Shown piece by piece: positions 43,401 to 52,439 of a DNA stretch of 64,000 bases. The notes below the pieces were generated by a model. The model searched no databases. It saw only the letters and a list, made by a program, of their open reading frames with translations, and was not told where the DNA came from. Position 1 is the first letter of the stretch. Each line of letters opens with the position of its first letter. The stretch is from SR-FBR-E99 sp963732365 (GTDB taxonomy: Bacteria; Bacteroidota; Bacteroidia; Bacteroidales; VadinHA17): contig CAVSZC010000001.1 in the NCBI GenBank assembly GCA_963732365.1, positions 310,001 through 374,000 on the forward strand. Direction: 5' to 3'. A program made the translations under genes and the position numbers.

Positions 43401-43686
43401 TGTGAGAACGTGGGGCGGGGTTGTCGGCATCCGGGGTTCCCTGCCGCTTATTGACGGCGGACAACTCTACAAGCCTGAGTTTGCACGTTACAGTGCTGAT
43501 GGCACTTTGTGGCCAATTGAAGGTCATGGTGTCGAACCTGATATTGTGGTTGACAACGATCCCGCAAAGGAATATGCCGGAGAAGATGCTCAGCTTAATA
43601 AAGCTATCGAAGTGATACTCGATGAATTGAAGAGTTATCCGGGTTATGTAAAACCCATCCCCCCCTTCCCGGTAAAGAACAAATAA
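40441..43686 (+). CDS. Tricorn-like S41 protease with PD40 propeller
   Basis: 1081 aa with a signal peptide (IVLLSVCFFIQAANAQ). N-terminal beta-propellers (about 25-560) built of PD40 repeats (FSPDGKTIAFTAQYDGNTEV, WTPDGKNIIYRSRR, WSPDGKYIAYISDQNGEDEI). Then the tricorn core, with LSIGHTYVLSGD (catalytic His), a PDZ domain (about 760-860, INIKEGDYIIAVNG-type) and the S41 catalytic segment GNGGGNVSPMIIERL and NYSASDGDLFAYRFRE (nucleophile Ser). Cuts peptides; the signal peptide indicates a periplasmic or exported form, unlike the archaeal cytosolic tricorn. Monocistronic as far as seen. Confidence 0.92.
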   Translation: MKRIIVLLSVCFFIQAANAQEEARLLRFPAIHGNQLVFSYAGDLYTVERAGGLARQLTSSPGYEMFARFSPDGKTIAFTAQYDGNTEVFSMPSDGGEPRRITYTATLQRDDVSDRMGPNNIVMTWTPDGKNIIYRSRRYSFNDFIGQLFSVPAGGGLSAELPFTTGGFCTYSPDGSKLAFNRVFREFRTWKYYHGGMADDLWIYNFNTKEVKNVTNNPAQDIFPMWHGNDIYFLSDRDRTMNLFVYKGDTKEISKLTDFSDFDIKFPSLGDDAIVFEKGGYVYLYDLNTRTAEKITIRVANEISSVRSSMVDAGKSINSSHISPDGERLVFGARGDIFTVPAKEGITRNITQSPGAHDRNGVWSPDGKYIAYISDQNGEDEIYIRHQDGSGTPVQLTKNADTYKFSIAWSPDSKKILWNDKLFRLQYVDIETKEVVTVEQSKEWEITELSWSTDSKWIAYARPERETMTKIILYNTVSKGKTEITDGWYDSEKPSFSTDGNFLLFTSARTFNPTFSNTEWNHAYQNMNKIYMVILAKTTRSPFAPADNEVAIGGTAKPAIDKKEETAKPVDIKVDLDGIQDRIVEIPLSASNYEGIICIGKKLYYHEMKSGSATPSVKMYDLDKKEEKELGTGISFVVSADSKKMLVQKDDTYAVIDLPSAPVDIKDKVNLSNMKVRTNLPAEWKQIYYESWRQMRDFFYAPKMHGVDWPGLRDKYAALLPYVRHRDDLTYVIGELISELSIGHTYVLSGDKPRAERISTGLLGAKLSRQPSGFYRVDKILEGANWSKELRSPLTEIGVNIKEGDYIIAVNGNITNEMTDIYESLVGYAGKQVELTVNSKPELAGSRKTIVVPLASEAKLYYYNWVQNNIRKVSEATGGQVGYIHIPDMSPEGLNEFISHFYPQIMKKGLIIDDRGNGGGNVSPMIIERLSREMIMTQMARNQSQGTPDPDGTFTGPKVLLIDNYSASDGDLFAYRFREMKLGHIIGVRTWGGVVGIRGSLPLIDGGQLYKPEFARYSADGTLWPIEGHGVEPDIVVDNDPAKEYAGEDAQLNKAIEVILDELKSYPGYVKPIPPFPVKNK

Positions 43687-43782
43687 GGCAGTGACAATAA
43701 ATGCTACAGGATCATGCAGTAGTTCTTGAATTATTTAATTCTTTTCTTACATTTATCATGATAATAAACTAAAAGCTGTGAT

Positions 43783-45282
43783 ATGAAACTTTTAACTGCC
43801 AGCAAGAACTGGATAACGATTATCGGCGCATTGATCGCTTCAGTAACGCTGCTGCTGATAATTGCCCTGTTTCTGATATCAACACTTTTTGGCCAGAACG
43901 ACACCTATCTAGGCCTCTTTATTTACATAATATTACCGGCCTTCCTGCTCATCGGGCTTATTATGATCCCTTTAGGAATGGCTGTTTCTCGGAGGAGGCT
44001 GAAGCGCACCCTGAATGAAGAAAAGATACGACTGCCCCAGGTTGATCTGAATAACCCGAAACACAGAAACGCATTCATCATTTTTACGGTGTCAACCTTA
44101 GTCATTATGTGCCTTACAATCTATGGAAGCTTCGAGGCATATCATCTCACTGAATCAGTCGAATTCTGCGGGACACTGTGCCACAAGGTGATGGAGCCTG
44201 AGCACACAGCCTATCAGGGCTCAAGCCATGCCAACGTCGCATGCGTTGACTGTCACGTCGGCACCGGTGCCTCATGGTATGTCAAGTCAAAGCTTTCAGG
44301 CCTACGGCAGGTTTACGCGGTTCTTACAAATTCATATGAGGCCCCGATTGAGACCCCTTTGCATGATCTGCGCCCGGCAAGAGAAACATGTGAAAGATGC
44401 CACTGGCCTCAGAAGTTCTATGCAAGGAACCTTCAGACCAACAGGTACTATATGGCTGACTCACTCAACACTGAATGGGATATCATGCTGCAGATGAAGG
44501 TAGGGCCTGAATACAGCGATCTTGGTTTCAGGGAGGGTATCCACTGGCACATAAACCCGAATATAGATATTGAATATATCTCTGAAAATGACATGCGTGA
44601 GATCATTTCTTACGTCAGGTACACCAACAAACAAACAGGAGAAGTTACTATTTACAGGGATCCAAACATTGAAATATCGGACAGCCTTATTGCCGCAACC
44701 ACTACAAGGACAATGGATTGCATTGATTGTCATAACAGACCATCTCATAATTACAACTCGCCAACCGTCTATTTTGATAAAGCAATGCTCAACAGCGAGA
44801 TATCAAAGGATATCCCCTTTATTAAAAGGACAGCAATGGGTATCCTGAGAAACACTTTCACTGACACCGACACGGCATTTATGGAGATCAGAGATGGAAT
44901 TACCAGCTATTACAAGACTGATTTCAGCGATTATTTTCAAAATAATCAGGAGAAAATAGACGGCGCGGTGACCGCCCTGCAGACTGCCTTCAGCAAAAAC
45001 ACTTTTCCGGGAATGAAGGTTACCTATGATGCGTACCCTGACCACATCGGGCATCTTGAAACAGAAGGATGCTTCAGGTGTCATAATGATTCCTTCACTT
45101 CGGAAAACGGGCGAAAGATCACAAGGGACTGCAATCTTTGCCATACCATAATTGGTCAGGGCAAACCCGATGAGATGGAATATACACAGATAAGGGAGAC
45201 ACTCGAGTTCCGTCATCCGATTGATATCGGCACTCTCTGGAGCGAGGTGAACTGCTCGGAGTGCCATAAATTTCTGTATTGA
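43783..45282 (+). CDS. Heptaheme NapC/NirT-family membrane cytochrome c
   Basis: 499 aa. Two N-terminal membrane helices (about 10-66) and a third at about 98-116 precede the heme domain. Seven heme sites are visible: one CX3CH (CGTLCH, Cys129) and six CXXCH (CVDCH, CERCH, CIDCH, CFRCH, CNLCH, CSECH). The segment EFCGTLCHKVMEPEHTAY followed by GASWYVKSKLSGLRQVYAV is the NapC/NirT quinol-oxidising core. Seven hemes exceed the four to five of ordinary NapC/NrfH and recall ImcH of Geobacter. Likely passes electrons from menaquinol to periplasmic acceptors. No terminal reductase gene is adjacent. Confidence 0.92.
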   Translation: MKLLTASKNWITIIGALIASVTLLLIIALFLISTLFGQNDTYLGLFIYIILPAFLLIGLIMIPLGMAVSRRRLKRTLNEEKIRLPQVDLNNPKHRNAFIIFTVSTLVIMCLTIYGSFEAYHLTESVEFCGTLCHKVMEPEHTAYQGSSHANVACVDCHVGTGASWYVKSKLSGLRQVYAVLTNSYEAPIETPLHDLRPARETCERCHWPQKFYARNLQTNRYYMADSLNTEWDIMLQMKVGPEYSDLGFREGIHWHINPNIDIEYISENDMREIISYVRYTNKQTGEVTIYRDPNIEISDSLIAATTTRTMDCIDCHNRPSHNYNSPTVYFDKAMLNSEISKDIPFIKRTAMGILRNTFTDTDTAFMEIRDGITSYYKTDFSDYFQNNQEKIDGAVTALQTAFSKNTFPGMKVTYDAYPDHIGHLETEGCFRCHNDSFTSENGRKITRDCNLCHTIIGQGKPDEMEYTQIRETLEFRHPIDIGTLWSEVNCSECHKFLY

Positions 45283-45437
45283 ATAACCTGAAATTCCGGG
45301 TAACAGATTTAAAGAGATCTTATTATTGCACTTCTGCCACATTATCATGATCCGCGTGGGTCAGGGTAAGATGTTGGTACTTTAGTGCATGCAGACCGAA
45401 GGTCCGATTGAAAATATTGACTTAATTTGTGCCCGCG

Positions 45438-46343
45438 ATGCTAAAGGTTTCAGTCATTCTCTGCACTTACAACTCAGCTCCGTTCATAAGGAGAACGGTC
45501 GAGTCGGTCATAGCACAGAAGGGAGCAGGAAGCGAATTCGAATTCGAATTCCTGGCCACCGATGACTGCTCAACAGACAATACATGTGACATCCTGAGAT
45601 CTTACGGCATCAATCCTTACCTCAATTCAGCCCCCAGCGGCGGACCAAACAGGGGGCGCAACAGAGGACTCAGGGACGCGACAGGCGATTTTATCGCTTT
45701 CATCGATCATGATGACACGTGGCACCCGGAAAAGATTGCTGCTCAGCTCTCTGTCTCACACCTGGCACCAATAATAACCTCAGGATATCATCTTACAGAT
45801 ACTTCAAGAAAAACAGAGTCGGTCATCGGTGCCGGTGAAGAACCTTTCCTGTTCCATGACGTCAATGTCACCTTCCGTGACCGGCTGGCACGCAGGAACA
45901 GTGGCCAGCCTGTTTATATGAGTACCGTTATGATAAGCAAAAAGCTGTCGTCAATACTGTTCGAGGAAGAATACGGATGCGTTGATTACGACTGGCTGGT
46001 AAGACTCTTCGAGAACAATCCGTCAGTTCACTGCAACCGAACGCTTGCAAAAAGGTTTGTAGACGGAAGGAACCTCTCACTGCAAAGAAGCTACCGGGAG
46101 AAAGAGTATGCTCTCTCTCTCCGCACAGCCGGGGAATATATGAAAAAGTACCCGGCCGAGGCGCAGGAGGCTCTTTACAGAATTAACGGCACCAGGGCAA
46201 GGTATCATTATGTCATGGGTGAGATGAATCTGGCACGCCTCTATTTCAGAATGTCATCCCCTGGGATAAAGAGGTCTCTCTACATTCTTACCTCGTACGC
46301 AGGCAGCAGCCTGGTAAAACGCATCTTCAGGGTATTCGGGTAA
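45438..46343 (+). CDS. Family 2 glycosyltransferase
   Basis: 301 aa from ATG at 45438 (MLKVSVILCTYNSAPFI); an in-frame GTG at 45429 would add three residues. GT-A fold with nucleotide-sugar motifs LATDDCSTDNTC, RNRGLRDATGDFIAFIDHDD and W-HPEKI, the DxD being DHDD. No membrane helix. A run of three GAATTC units at 45534-45551 codes for EFEFEF just before the DDCS strand. Transfers a sugar to a surface glycan; acceptor unknown, and no glycan cluster surrounds it. Confidence 0.88.
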   Translation: MLKVSVILCTYNSAPFIRRTVESVIAQKGAGSEFEFEFLATDDCSTDNTCDILRSYGINPYLNSAPSGGPNRGRNRGLRDATGDFIAFIDHDDTWHPEKIAAQLSVSHLAPIITSGYHLTDTSRKTESVIGAGEEPFLFHDVNVTFRDRLARRNSGQPVYMSTVMISKKLSSILFEEEYGCVDYDWLVRLFENNPSVHCNRTLAKRFVDGRNLSLQRSYREKEYALSLRTAGEYMKKYPAEAQEALYRINGTRARYHYVMGEMNLARLYFRMSSPGIKRSLYILTSYAGSSLVKRIFRVFG

Positions 46344-46448
46344 AAGTCGGGGGAGAGTGAAGAAAAATCTTCAGTATTATAAGTTCTGTAATTATAAGGT
46401 AAAAGAGAAATACATACTGATATAAAATAACTGATAAAAAGAATAGAA

Positions 46449-47324
46449 ATGAAATCAACCGCAACACTGTTACTAATAGCCGCCCTGGGGCTGGCTGCAT
46501 TCAAATCTGACAAACCGGCTTACGCCCTTTATGATAATGAAGGCAAAAAGGTGAAGTATGATAAGATGATTGAGAACATCAGTAAAACTGACGTTGTCTT
46601 CTTCGGAGAGCTTCATGACAACCCTATCTCACACTGGCTTGAATATGAGGTAACGGCAGACCTGCATGAGGTGGTCGGAGAAAGGCTTGTGCTGGGAGCA
46701 GAGATGTTTGAGGCTGACAATCAACTCCTTATCGATGAATATCTCTCGAAGGCTTACGAGGCTGACAAGTTCGAAGCGGAAGTAAAACTCTGGAAAAACT
46801 ATAAGACAGATTACAAACCTCTTGTAGAGTTTGCACGAAAAAATAACCTTCCCTTTATAGCCACCAACGTCCCGAGGAGGTATGCCTCAATCGTCTCGAA
46901 GAAAGGACTTGAATCGCTTGATTCACTGCCTGATGAGTCAAAGAGGTTTATTGCCCCCCTGCCGATCAATTATGATCCGGAGGTAAGGAGCTATAAGGAT
47001 ATGATGCAGATGACCGGGATGCCGGGTATGGGTGGCAAGGTCAACGAGAATTTCCCCAAGGCCCAGGCAATCAAGGACGCCACCATGGCCCATTTTATCC
47101 TTAAAAACCTTGAAGCAGGCAGGGTATTCATTCACTATAACGGTTCATTCCATTCGGACAATTACTCCGGCATTATCCATTATCTTAAAAGGGAGAGGCC
47201 TGAGATCAAAGTTTCAACCATTACAACGGTATTGCAGGCTGACACAGACAGTCTCAAGGCTGAATATCTGAATACTGCAGACTACATTATTGTTGTGCCG
47301 GAGACGATGACGAGGACCTATTGA
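46449..47324 (+). CDS. ChaN-like haem-binding uptake protein
   Basis: 291 aa with a hydrophobic signal (LLLIAALGLAAF) but no lipobox Cys. ChaN/Tiki-type alpha/beta fold: DVVFFGELHDNPISHWLEYE, LGAEMFEADNQLLIDEYL, FARKNNLPFIATNVPRRYAS and HYNGSFHSDNYSGIIHYL. Known ChaN proteins bind haem and are iron-regulated; other members of the fold are peptidases or erythromycin esterases. The stop codon overlaps a heptamer repeat. Confidence 0.87.
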   Translation: MKSTATLLLIAALGLAAFKSDKPAYALYDNEGKKVKYDKMIENISKTDVVFFGELHDNPISHWLEYEVTADLHEVVGERLVLGAEMFEADNQLLIDEYLSKAYEADKFEAEVKLWKNYKTDYKPLVEFARKNNLPFIATNVPRRYASIVSKKGLESLDSLPDESKRFIAPLPINYDPEVRSYKDMMQMTGMPGMGGKVNENFPKAQAIKDATMAHFILKNLEAGRVFIHYNGSFHSDNYSGIIHYLKRERPEIKVSTITTVLQADTDSLKAEYLNTADYIIVVPETMTRTY

Positions 47325-47359
47325 ATTAAGAATTAAGAATTAAGAATTGAGAATTAAGA
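47323..47359. repeat. Heptamer tandem repeat (GAATTAA)5
   Basis: Five contiguous 7-bp units, one with a single change (GAATTGA). The first unit overlaps the stop codon of the ChaN-like gene. Confidence 0.9.
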
Positions 47360-47377
47360 GGTAGGGAGTATCAATAA

Positions 47378-47411
47378 AAAACTGCCCTGGGCGAAGTGCC
47401 AGGGCAGTTTT
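47378..47411. terminator. Bidirectional terminator
   Basis: Perfect 13-bp stem AAAACTGCCCTGG/CCAGGGCAGTTTT with an 8-base loop, A-tract on one side and T-tract on the other. It serves both the ChaN-like gene (plus) and the SusD gene (minus). Confidence 0.88.
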
Positions 47412-47433
47412 ATTTAATACAGGCTAAAATACC

Positions 47434-49164
47434 TTACGGTTTTGAGAACCATAATTTGGTATTCATAGCGTCAGCTCCCTGGCGTCCAATTGCAGTAGTC
47501 AGGTTTGCTCCGTTCTTGCTGTATGCACCGGAACCGTACTGCATCCTTTCAGGATAGAGTCCGTTGATAGAACCAAGACCGTAGATATCAGCGTCAGTGA
47601 CACCTGCTGCCAGGCTTGCCGGGTAGCCGGTCTTCCTGACGATTGCCCATCCTTCGAACCCTTCAGTATAAGAGTTAATCCATTTCTGTGTGGCAATCTT
47701 CTCCAGTTTCTCTGCAGATGTGCCGGTGGAAATGCTGGCTATCGGTTTGGCAAGGTAGGTAGTGATGTCACCTTCAGCGCATCCCCACATCCGCATAGAG
47801 TATCTGATACCATCCTGGAAAGCTGCGTTTGCATCACCGGTTGCTCCGGAAATACCTTTTACGATAGCTTCAGCCTTAAGGAAGTATGCTTCAGCAGTGG
47901 TAAGGACTATCTCCTTGTAAATATTGGAGCCTGTTCCCTTCTTTGCAATGAAGAAATCAGTAGGTGTGCTGAAGAATGCCCTGCGTATCAGAGGCTTGAT
48001 GAACCCGTTAAGTCTTACAGGCTGCCCGACATAGTTCTTATTCGGAGCCATCGAGAAGGTTACAGACTCATCAGTGACTTCATTTCCGGTTTTTGTGAAG
48101 TCAGCACCCGCAGCGGTCAGAACGTCGTAAAGATAATCGACTCTCTTTGGCCACAGATCCCTGTCAGTACCTGATGCCGGTTTTGTGAATGTAAAGGTAC
48201 CGCCGAAGGCAGGTCTCGCAAACTTGGGAAGCCTCGGGTCTCCGTTATTACGAAGGTAATCAACCATTGGCTGGCTTACCGTGAATCCGCCGCCGCTCGA
48301 CTCGAGTGAGCCAAAGTCAAGATATGCTCCGGCATATGAGTCGCTGTTCCACTTGCTTATGACATTATCCTTGGTTATCAGGACATCATCTGTTGCAGTG
48401 CTCAGTAAAGGAGCTCCGAAACACTGAGAAACTGTAGCAGCGGCAAAGTCATCGCCTGTTGCACCGTAGGCACGAAGGGCAATGCGAAGCTTCAGCGTAT
48501 TCGCCAGCCTTTTCCATTTCTGAAGGTCGCCGCCACAATAAAGGTCATTTGCGCCGAGATCTTCCACGCCGTCACCGGTCTTGAGGCTGCTGCCTATAGT
48601 GGTCATTGCGGCGTTCAGATCGGCAATTATGCCTTTATAGATTGATATCTGCGTATCGTACTTGGGAAGAACAATGTCAGGATCTCCAGCCTCTGAATAT
48701 GGAATTTCGCCAAAAGTTTCCGTATACATCTGGTAATATAATCCCTTCATTATCAACCCGACCGCATACATCAGCTCATTCTCGAAGTCACCCCCTGTGC
48801 CTGTCAGCTTCAGGAAGTTGTCAAGATAGCCGAAGTATCCTTCATAGAAATCCCAGGTGGCATCGGTATATGAAGCGCTGTAGGCATAGCTCAGCTCGTC
48901 AGACCACCATGAATAGTTGTCACCGAAGGTATAATAACCGGCAAACCGGTCAGCATGTATCAGCATTGCCCTCCAGTAGGGATAGTTGTCCGGAGCATAA
49001 AGCTTGTACTGAGGCACAGTGATGAAGTACCTTGCACTTGCTTCGTCCGCTGTGATTGCATTGGGGTCTTTGTTTATATCCTCAAAATCTTTGGTACAAC
49101 CAGCGAGGCCCGCAGCAATCAGTATGATTATGAATAAATATTTGTATGATTTCATAATTCTCAT
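47434..49164 (-). CDS. susD: SusD/RagB-like nutrient-binding lipoprotein
   Basis: 576 aa (or 573 if the ATG at 49155 is used). Lipobox LAGC with Cys at residue 23. The SusD-like_2 start is evident (TKDFEDINKDPNAITADEAS), with helical TPR-like elements and later EAYFLKAEAIVKG and KIATQKWINSYTEGFEGWA. Lies 10 bp after SusC on the same strand. It caps the SusC channel on the cell surface and captures the ligand. The ligand is not deducible, but the downstream neighbour across the IS and the ROK kinase upstream suggest sugars. Confidence 0.93.
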   Translation of the reverse strand: MRIMKSYKYLFIIILIAAGLAGCTKDFEDINKDPNAITADEASARYFITVPQYKLYAPDNYPYWRAMLIHADRFAGYYTFGDNYSWWSDELSYAYSASYTDATWDFYEGYFGYLDNFLKLTGTGGDFENELMYAVGLIMKGLYYQMYTETFGEIPYSEAGDPDIVLPKYDTQISIYKGIIADLNAAMTTIGSSLKTGDGVEDLGANDLYCGGDLQKWKRLANTLKLRIALRAYGATGDDFAAATVSQCFGAPLLSTATDDVLITKDNVISKWNSDSYAGAYLDFGSLESSGGGFTVSQPMVDYLRNNGDPRLPKFARPAFGGTFTFTKPASGTDRDLWPKRVDYLYDVLTAAGADFTKTGNEVTDESVTFSMAPNKNYVGQPVRLNGFIKPLIRRAFFSTPTDFFIAKKGTGSNIYKEIVLTTAEAYFLKAEAIVKGISGATGDANAAFQDGIRYSMRMWGCAEGDITTYLAKPIASISTGTSAEKLEKIATQKWINSYTEGFEGWAIVRKTGYPASLAAGVTDADIYGLGSINGLYPERMQYGSGAYSKNGANLTTAIGRQGADAMNTKLWFSKP

Positions 49165-49174
49165 ATTTTGCTAT

Positions 49175-52100
49175 TTAGAATTTGACGCTTACATTGAACC
49201 CAACGCTTCGGGTAGTTGGCATGGTATAGAAGAGGACACCCTGGGCAAAGTTACTTACGCTGAAGCTTCCTTCAGGATCGAAGTTATCTATTGCCCTGTA
49301 GATGAAGAAGAGATTCCTTCCGGTAACACCGACTGAGAGTCCTTTGATGAAAGTCTTCTCAAGCATGGTCCTAGGGAGATTATAAGTAAGAGCAAGCTCC
49401 CTCAGCCTGATGTTGGTCTGATCATAGATGTAGTTTGAGGCAATGCTTGAGTACGATCCCCAGTAGGTGCCTGCATTGATCTGAGCAGTATTCGTTGCTC
49501 CGTCAGTTCTTACACCGTCAATAACCACACCTCCTTCGCGATACTTAAGAGTCCGTTCCGAGGTACCATTAGCATCCATACCTGCATCTGTGCCGGAATA
49601 TACTTCTCCGCCGAATCTTCCGTCGATGAGGAACCTGAGGGCAAAATTACCATAGGTGAAGGTATTGGTCATACCACCTACCCAGTCAGGCTGGTAGTTA
49701 CCCACCAGTATCTTCTCAGATGCGGCAAGATATCTTCCGGTATTGTCAACAACGATGTTTCCTTCATCATCTTTCTGATATGTGTTGGCATAGATGTCGC
49801 CATAGCCGCCGCCAACTTCAGCAACGACCTCAACGGTACCTGAATTGGTGGTTGTGAATATATACCTGTCAACACCCTCGATAAGTTTTACCAGTTCGTT
49901 CCTGTTGGTAGACATGTTGAAAGAGATATCCCATTCTAGCTTGCCATTCTGTACCGGTATACCTCCGAACAGTATCTCGAAGCCCTTATTGGTCATCTCG
50001 CCTACGTTTGTTCTTTCATAGCTGTAGCCGGTCGAGGCAGGAATGGGGACATCCATAATCAGGTCCTTTGAGACAATGCTGTAGAATGAAAGGTCGGTAT
50101 AGATCCTGTTGTTCAGGAATCTGAATTCGCCACCGAACTCAAGAGAGCTCGTCTGCTCTGGCTTCAGTCCCGGGTTCTTTCTTGTACTTGGCCTGGTGAG
50201 TATTGTAAGGCCAAGATAACTGTCGCTGGCTGATGAGAGGTCGAATGAATTCTGCAACTGGTAAGGGCTTGTGTCATTACCTACCTTGGCCCAGTTAACC
50301 CTGATCTTGGCGAAGTCAACACCCGTTATGTCAAGGAGCTCATTCAGAAGAACCGATCCGCTTACTGACGGGTAGAAATAAGACCAGTTGTCAGAAGGAA
50401 GGGTTGAAGACCAGTCATTACGTCCGGATGCTTCAAGATAGAGGAAATTATTGTAGCTCAGCTGGATGTTACCGTAGACCGAGTTGATCATTTTTTCCTG
50501 CAACGGGCTGTAACCCGGCGAGTTTGAAGAAGCACTCGCGAGGGTCGGCTTGGTCGGGATCTTGAAGTTCTCGGCAAATATGCTCATCCCTTCATAGGTC
50601 TGATACATATGGTTGGCACCAAGGTTTGCCATGATATTGATCTTCGAGGTGATGTCCTTGTTAAACATTATAAGACCGTCTATGTTGGTCTCAGAGGTTG
50701 CCTGTGTACTTACGTTAAGACGACCGCCGGGGTAGAACCAGTGTCCATACTGTTTAATGTTTTCAATCCCCTGGGTTACCGCATCAGTACCTACTCTGAA
50801 GAAAACTGACAGCCAGTCAGTGAATTCATAGTTACCTTTGACATAACCCTGTATCCTGCTCCTGCTGTCATCGTTGACGTCATGAAGCTGATACCAGTAT
50901 GGGTTACCTGTCGATCCTGACGTGTATGTCCTGACAGAATAAGTTGCAGGATCCTGGTAGTCCTTCAGGTCATCAATTATTGTGTTCCTCGGTATGTTAT
51001 AGAGGTAAGCCATGACACCCTCGGTTCCCATAATAGGACGGTTATGTGAATTCTGAATGAAGTATGTAACCTTTGCGTCAATGCTGAACTTGTCTGTAAG
51101 GTTTGTCATACCCCTCAGGTTAAAGTTATGCCTTGACAGGTCAGAACCGGGAACTAATGAGTTAGCAGTTGTATTTGTGTATGAGAACCTAAAGCTTGAC
51201 TGTTCATTTCCGCCGTCAAATGCCAGGTTGTGAGTGTAGGTCTGGCCCGTCTCAAAATAGTTCTTGACGTTATCCGGCTGAGGTGAATAGGTCTCAGGCT
51301 CCGGATCCCACAGGTCATTCCAGTAGGGTTTTACCGAACCGTCCATTTTAGCGCCCCATGATCCACCAGATGCGCGGAGGTCAGTTACGCTTGCCGGAAC
51401 GTTTCCGCCGGTACCCTGGCCGTATTCATTCTGATAGGTAGGAAGGAGCATCGGCGTCTCAAAGGTATAGTTGCCTGTGTATGTCACTCCCAGTCCTCTT
51501 CCGGCTGCACCTTTCTTGGTTGTAATAAGGATTACACCGTTTGCAGCTCTTGCACCGTAAAGTGCGGCGGCGTTAGGGCCTTTAAGGATAGACATTGATT
51601 CAATGTCATCAGAGCTGATGTCGGAAATACCGGAGCCATAGTCTGACTTTGAGTATTCACCGGCATTGGCCGAGCTGGCAGAACCGTAGCCTGTGTTGTC
51701 CATCGGGATGCCGTCAACAACATAAAGGGGCTGGTTGTTCCCCGTTATGGAGTTGTTACCCCTGATGATGACCCTCGAGCTTGAGCCGGGGCCGAATGTA
51801 CCCTGTGTCACCACAACACCGGATACGCGCCCGGAGAGTGTATTGACAACGTTCAGGTCACGCACCAGGGCAACATCTGACCCGGAGACCTCAGTCACGG
51901 CATAACCGAGTGACTTCTTCTCCCTGGAGATACCCAGCGCGGTCACGACAACCTCATCCATCATTGTGGTGAGTGGCGCCATAACCACGTTGATCACCCT
52001 CTGGTTCTGTACCGTAAACTCCTGGGGCTCCATTCCCATAAATGAGAACGCAAGTACTGAGTTTTGTGGTACCGTAATGGAATATTTTCCATTTGTGTCA

Positions 52101-52279
52101 GTTACAACTCCGTTTACGGTCCCTTTCTGCAGAACAGTAACACCTGCAAGAGGCAATCCGTCATCTGAGCCTGTAACCACACCTGTTACTGTCACATTCT
52201 GTGCTGACACCGTCGCCAGTGTTAGCATGAATCCAACACATACAGTAATAAACTTACGCAAAAGATTTAATCTTTCCAT
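49175..52279 (-). CDS. susC: SusC/RagA-family TonB-linked outer-membrane protein
   Basis: 1034 aa with signal peptide (VCVGFMLTLATVSAQ). Carboxypeptidase-like domain about 28-110 (VTGVVTGSDDGLPLAGVTV), SusC signature region MDEVVVTALGISREKKSLGY, plug about 115-235 (NTLSGRVSGVVVTQ, RGNNSITGNNQPLYVVDG), then the barrel to the terminal GFNVSVKF. Imports oligomeric nutrients with TonB energy together with SusD. A strong hairpin lies in its 5' leader. Confidence 0.95.
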   Translation of the reverse strand: MERLNLLRKFITVCVGFMLTLATVSAQNVTVTGVVTGSDDGLPLAGVTVLQKGTVNGVVTDTNGKYSITVPQNSVLAFSFMGMEPQEFTVQNQRVINVVMAPLTTMMDEVVVTALGISREKKSLGYAVTEVSGSDVALVRDLNVVNTLSGRVSGVVVTQGTFGPGSSSRVIIRGNNSITGNNQPLYVVDGIPMDNTGYGSASSANAGEYSKSDYGSGISDISSDDIESMSILKGPNAAALYGARAANGVILITTKKGAAGRGLGVTYTGNYTFETPMLLPTYQNEYGQGTGGNVPASVTDLRASGGSWGAKMDGSVKPYWNDLWDPEPETYSPQPDNVKNYFETGQTYTHNLAFDGGNEQSSFRFSYTNTTANSLVPGSDLSRHNFNLRGMTNLTDKFSIDAKVTYFIQNSHNRPIMGTEGVMAYLYNIPRNTIIDDLKDYQDPATYSVRTYTSGSTGNPYWYQLHDVNDDSRSRIQGYVKGNYEFTDWLSVFFRVGTDAVTQGIENIKQYGHWFYPGGRLNVSTQATSETNIDGLIMFNKDITSKINIMANLGANHMYQTYEGMSIFAENFKIPTKPTLASASSNSPGYSPLQEKMINSVYGNIQLSYNNFLYLEASGRNDWSSTLPSDNWSYFYPSVSGSVLLNELLDITGVDFAKIRVNWAKVGNDTSPYQLQNSFDLSSASDSYLGLTILTRPSTRKNPGLKPEQTSSLEFGGEFRFLNNRIYTDLSFYSIVSKDLIMDVPIPASTGYSYERTNVGEMTNKGFEILFGGIPVQNGKLEWDISFNMSTNRNELVKLIEGVDRYIFTTTNSGTVEVVAEVGGGYGDIYANTYQKDDEGNIVVDNTGRYLAASEKILVGNYQPDWVGGMTNTFTYGNFALRFLIDGRFGGEVYSGTDAGMDANGTSERTLKYREGGVVIDGVRTDGATNTAQINAGTYWGSYSSIASNYIYDQTNIRLRELALTYNLPRTMLEKTFIKGLSVGVTGRNLFFIYRAIDNFDPEGSFSVSNFAQGVLFYTMPTTRSVGFNVSVKF

Positions 52280-52323
52280 AGGCTGGTTTTTGGGTTGGTT
52301 ATTAATAATTTATCAAAGACATG

Positions 52324-52349
52324 CATCTGTCCCCCTATAAGGACAGATG
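52324..52349 (-). promoter_or_regulatory. Stem-loop in the susC leader
   Basis: Perfect 9-bp stem CATCTGTCC/GGACAGATG with an 8-base loop, about 45 bp before the susC start. No T-run follows, so it may affect mRNA stability or be a binding target rather than a terminator. Confidence 0.5.
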
Positions 52350-52439
52350 AAATGATCTTTGAAACGCCAATTTAGAATAAATTTTGAAGATTGTCAATGA
52401 TAAGTGGTAAAAACCGGAAAAATAATTAGGAATAACGCT

